Origin: Ceriagrion tenellum | Taxonomy: Eukaryota; Arthropoda; Insecta; Odonata; Coenagrionidae | NCBI GenBank assembly: GCA_963169105.1 | Contig: OY720642.1 | Coordinates: 18,160,965-18,224,964 of the forward strand | Direction: 5' to 3' | DNA length: 64,000 nucleotides | Shown: positions 61,023 to 64,000 of the stretch, piece after piece | Position numbering within the stretch: position 1 is the stretch's first letter | How the letters are laid out: each line of letters starts with the position of its first letter | Made by a program: the position numbers and the translations under genes | The notes under the pieces: model-generated | Database searches by the model: none | Seen by the model: the letters and a program-made list of their open reading frames with translations, nothing else | Told to the model about the DNA's origin: nothing

Positions 61023-62929
61023 GCAAAACGTACCCTCCAAAAAGTTGTAACAGCTATTATCAACAAACGCGCACAGGCATGAGGTCGATCAGAATTATTA
61101 TATTTAATCACACTTGAAATTACAATCAACATCAAGATAAAACCCCTAGATCTATGCGGAGAGAAAACTCATTTAAGAGGTTTTCGAATCTTAACCTCCA
61201 TTTCAGAACGATGAGGTTAACTCCCAGCCGCCTACGAGATCGGCGCGCTACGATATGTGCAAATGAGCTCCGTCAGTCCAACGATCTCATCCACTAGATA
61301 CGATTCGGCAAACTAATAAAAATGTAAGTATCATCACCTAATATCACTCCTATCTCGATTCCAAGGTATCCTTTTTCGAAAAGACGAAAGTGAAGTTATC
61401 TACGTACTTTCGAAGCGGCGGCGAACGCCAAGGGATAACTCCCGATCCGGAAGATCTCCTCGATCGAAGCCGAGGGTTAAAATGTGCTTGCCCGGGCTCT
61501 CTAAAGGGGCGCCTCGACCGGTGGAGGGATAAGAGTATCAGACAACGTCCCACAGAATGACCCTTTCCCATTGGCCGTCGCACATACTTGATTCTCCTTT
61601 CACCCGGTCGTTCCGTGGCCCGACCTCACCCCCGCCGCCTACTCCGCCCGGCCTTCCACGGCCTTCGCCGACTCCATCGTCTTTACCGCACCCAATCACC
61701 GCCGGGGACCGTTAATCCCTTTATCTCCCAAATGGCGCGGCGGCCGTCACCTCCTCGCGGCCGAGCGGAGAAGGGGTCCAGGGTTTGTTTGGGGTGCACT
61801 TGTTTACCATGCGGATACGAATGCATTATCGCGTTACGTGTAGTCGGTCGCTGAGATTGTCGTCGGCGGTTCTCGAACGAAAAAGCCCGGTAACCACCCG
61901 TTACGGGCCATTCGAAAACGCTCTAGCTCTTATCTGCCATCGCCCCCTTTCTCTTCCCTCGCGCTCCGTCTCCACATCTCCGGTCCATCAAATGCCTCTC
62001 CTTGCCGTAACATTCCATCGTAGGTTATACAGGCTCAATAAATATGAATGATACTCCACAAAATACATCCATATCTGATTATACAATATATAAACCACGT
62101 AGCAAGCACAACAGATAAGTTCCAAAGGGTGAAATACAATGGCAATACCGATACTTAATCCTTCACCTTATTAATCATCGAAAATCAGTCGAAATCTACA
62201 CGTGATAAAAACAATATGAGGTCACCACACGGAAAACTGATTAAATAGGAAAGACGGCATAATTTTATCATTTTTATAAGCATTCAACGGGGTATAGATT
62301 AACGGCAAGGGAATGGAAGAAATCTAAGAATCATTTATGAGAAACAAAAGCACATCACGTATATAATATTTCCATCACGTATATATATTTCATAAATTAA
62401 TTTTTGAGAACCATGCAACAGGAGGGAATCACTAAGTTTTTATGCAGTTGGCTGAGGAAAGATGATAAGAACATTTTACTGAAAGGTGTGGAAAGTACAA
62501 AGTTACGTCTCCATTCATATTTAAACATAACACCTGACAGAACAAAGAACTGTAGAATGAAAGGCCACAAGTATACCTCACACCTGTCAGCTGACAGCTC
62601 GAATTTTCTTCACTTCACATGAAATAAGTAGCTTTAAGGCAAAGTACACAATGGAAATACTCAGGTATCCAAATTAGGAAAGCCACACACTTAATAAAAC
62701 TGGCGCACCTATATTTTTAAAAATTAAAGCAATGAACACGAGAAATCGGTATTTTCACTCATTTTACAATAAAACAAACGTACAGAATTAAACTTAGCCA
62801 CGAATTCGATTTTCTATCCCCAGTTATTTTCACAAATTAGGAATAAAACGAGGACTCATAGCATTCCGAAATTTTCTCAACACACTTCTAAAAATAGAGA
62901 GGGGAAAGGAAACGGGACGGGCTTTTTAA
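61023..62929. other. GC/CpG-rich block then AT-rich sequence, no gene recognised
   Basis: 61570-61960 is unusually GC- and CpG-rich for this window (ccccgccgcc, ggcgcggcggccgtcac) and gives overlapping frames (61588-62051) without domains. It could be a promoter or exon 5' region, but no downstream coding exon is visible. Confidence 0.35.
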
Positions 62930-63462
62930 GGTAGTTTTCGCGAGATATTTCCCAGTCACATCGGAGAATATTTTCCCTTTTTTTCATAAGTTTCATAAGC
63001 GGTAACAAGTAAAATGTAAATATTACAATATTTTCCAACGGCGCAAGAGTAAAGTTTTACATCACTGAGATAATTAAATAAACATATCCATGTAAGACTT
63101 TCACTTGATACATTTTCCCCAGCGTTTGCCGAAAATGCCTTCACTACAGAAGGTATTTTTGCGCTTCTGAAAAAATTACCGTTTGATTTAGTTTTTTAAC
63201 AGTCGAGAAAACATAAAATCTACACGCTGTTGAATCTCTCACGAGATCTAGGAGTTATAAATACGTCATTTTTAAAATTAGGCCTCTCTGGAGCGCATAT
63301 GTGAACCAAATCCCATGGCAAACGACTTATATTTCTCGGCAAATATCTCGAAATGTAGCGCGGTAGGTGGGAGATATTTTGGTATGAATGTGAGATATTT
63401 TCCTTTAATATGAGACCAAATTTATTGAATTCTAGGTGAAAGGATATCTCGCTCGAACCAAC
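62930..63462. mobile_element. TTAA-flanked element, subfamily A, full length
   Basis: Clean TTAA on both sides (62926-62929 and 63463-63466). It starts ggtagttttcgcgagatatt and ends gatatctcgctcgaaccaac. 533 bp, uninterrupted, and the reference copy for the family in this window. Confidence 0.88.
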
Positions 63463-63466
63463 TTAA

Positions 63467-64000
63467 AAAAAACGACGACGCCCCCTTGGCCTAGAGGATG
63501 AAAACAGTTAACTCTTTCCTTCCACGACTGAGAGCGAGCGAGAAAAATATAAAAAAAACACTCGCGAAAAATCTCAGTGCGCTGTGAGAAGCAGAGGGTA
63601 GCGAGGGCCGTGCCTCTGCGCCGCATTGCCGCGCCAAAACCCTCCACAGGGGAAAGGGTGACGTCATAGGGCGGGGTGGTAGCCCATTTCTCCGGAAGAT
63701 GGAGGAGCAGGAGTGTGGGGGGGGGGGGGAAGTCCGGGCGAGGGAAACGGATGCCACTCTGCCATTTCGGATGGGGGGGGGGGAGATTGAAGATGGGGGA
63801 GGAGGAGTCGAGCTTACGACGTAAGAGAGAGAGAGAGAGAGAGACCCTCGAGGAGGAAGTGAAAAAAAAATCGAGGATCAACAAGCGGGGAGCCGCACGG
63901 GCAACACTTGGGGCAGTTCGCGGTGATGCATGGGTAGGGAAGGAAGGGAGGAGGGAGGGGGTACACGGATGAAGGGTCAGGGCCAGGGGTCCATATATAT
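63467..64000. other. Polypurine island at the window edge
   Basis: G/A-rich on plus with (GA)n at 63821-63843 and G runs (63717-63729, 63774-63783). The frames on both strands are low-complexity. Confidence 0.55.

Noticed and set aside
1..64000. CRISPR arrays, operons, prophage or bacterial genes
   Set aside because: No regularly spaced repeats, no ribosome-binding-site-led gene rows and retroelement content typical of animals.

Overview
This is an AT-rich, intron/intergenic-type stretch of an animal nuclear genome, most likely an arthropod. The evidence is the retroelement mix (LINE 3' ends, a Penelope-like element, a tRNA-derived SINE, many short inverted-repeat DNA transposons), the absence of dense open frames, and the absence of operons or ribosome-binding sites. 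I see no intact protein-coding gene. Nearly every open frame is a chance frame in purine/pyrimidine-rich sequence or a shadow of a repeat. No organism-specific marker is visible, so I do not name a species.

Layout. 114-486 is the 3' end of a LINE, with relatives at 12183-12690 (minus) and 40848-41076. A second LINE type leaves 3' ends at 990-1430 and 28400-28870. RTE-like LINE remnants lie at 14488-14961 (plus, one internal stop) and 30935-31495 (minus, several stops). Two copies of one tRNA-derived SINE lie at 3486-3783 and 38832-39141, each with clean target-site duplications and each inserted in a member of the same TTAA-flanked element family. That family has members at 3055-3904, 34782-35330, 38160-38564, 38776-39205, 49610-49678, 55992-56549, 60493-61022 and 62930-63462. 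Four copies of a roughly 650-730 bp hAT-like MITE, with 5-bp target duplications, are at 7942-8673, 43169-43822, 44781-45448 and 53994-54694. Single inverted-repeat elements are at 2670-2997, 39415-40084 and 58499-58708.

The most interesting signal is a set of hammerhead-ribozyme-like motifs (CTGANGA, stem II, GAAAC, then a tiny stem III and an NUH cleavage triplet). They occur at 4494-4532, 10790-10938 (one per strand in a palindrome), 15183-15237 (minus) and 31653-31691 (minus). Decayed motifs also flank a GIY-YIG endonuclease remnant of a Penelope-like element at 54842-55386. Hammerhead motifs in Penelope-like elements are established knowledge. What is seen here is a dispersed set, mostly inside or beside foldback structures, that shares one extra base between CTGANGA and stem II.

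Between repeats the window has many strand-asymmetric polypurine or polypyrimidine islands of 200-600 bp and a few GC/CpG-rich blocks (about 13780-14000, 35400-35800, 39400-39520, 61570-61960). These could be regulatory, but nothing in the sequence proves it. The elements do not act as a pathway. The window is best read as layered transposon debris with nested insertions.
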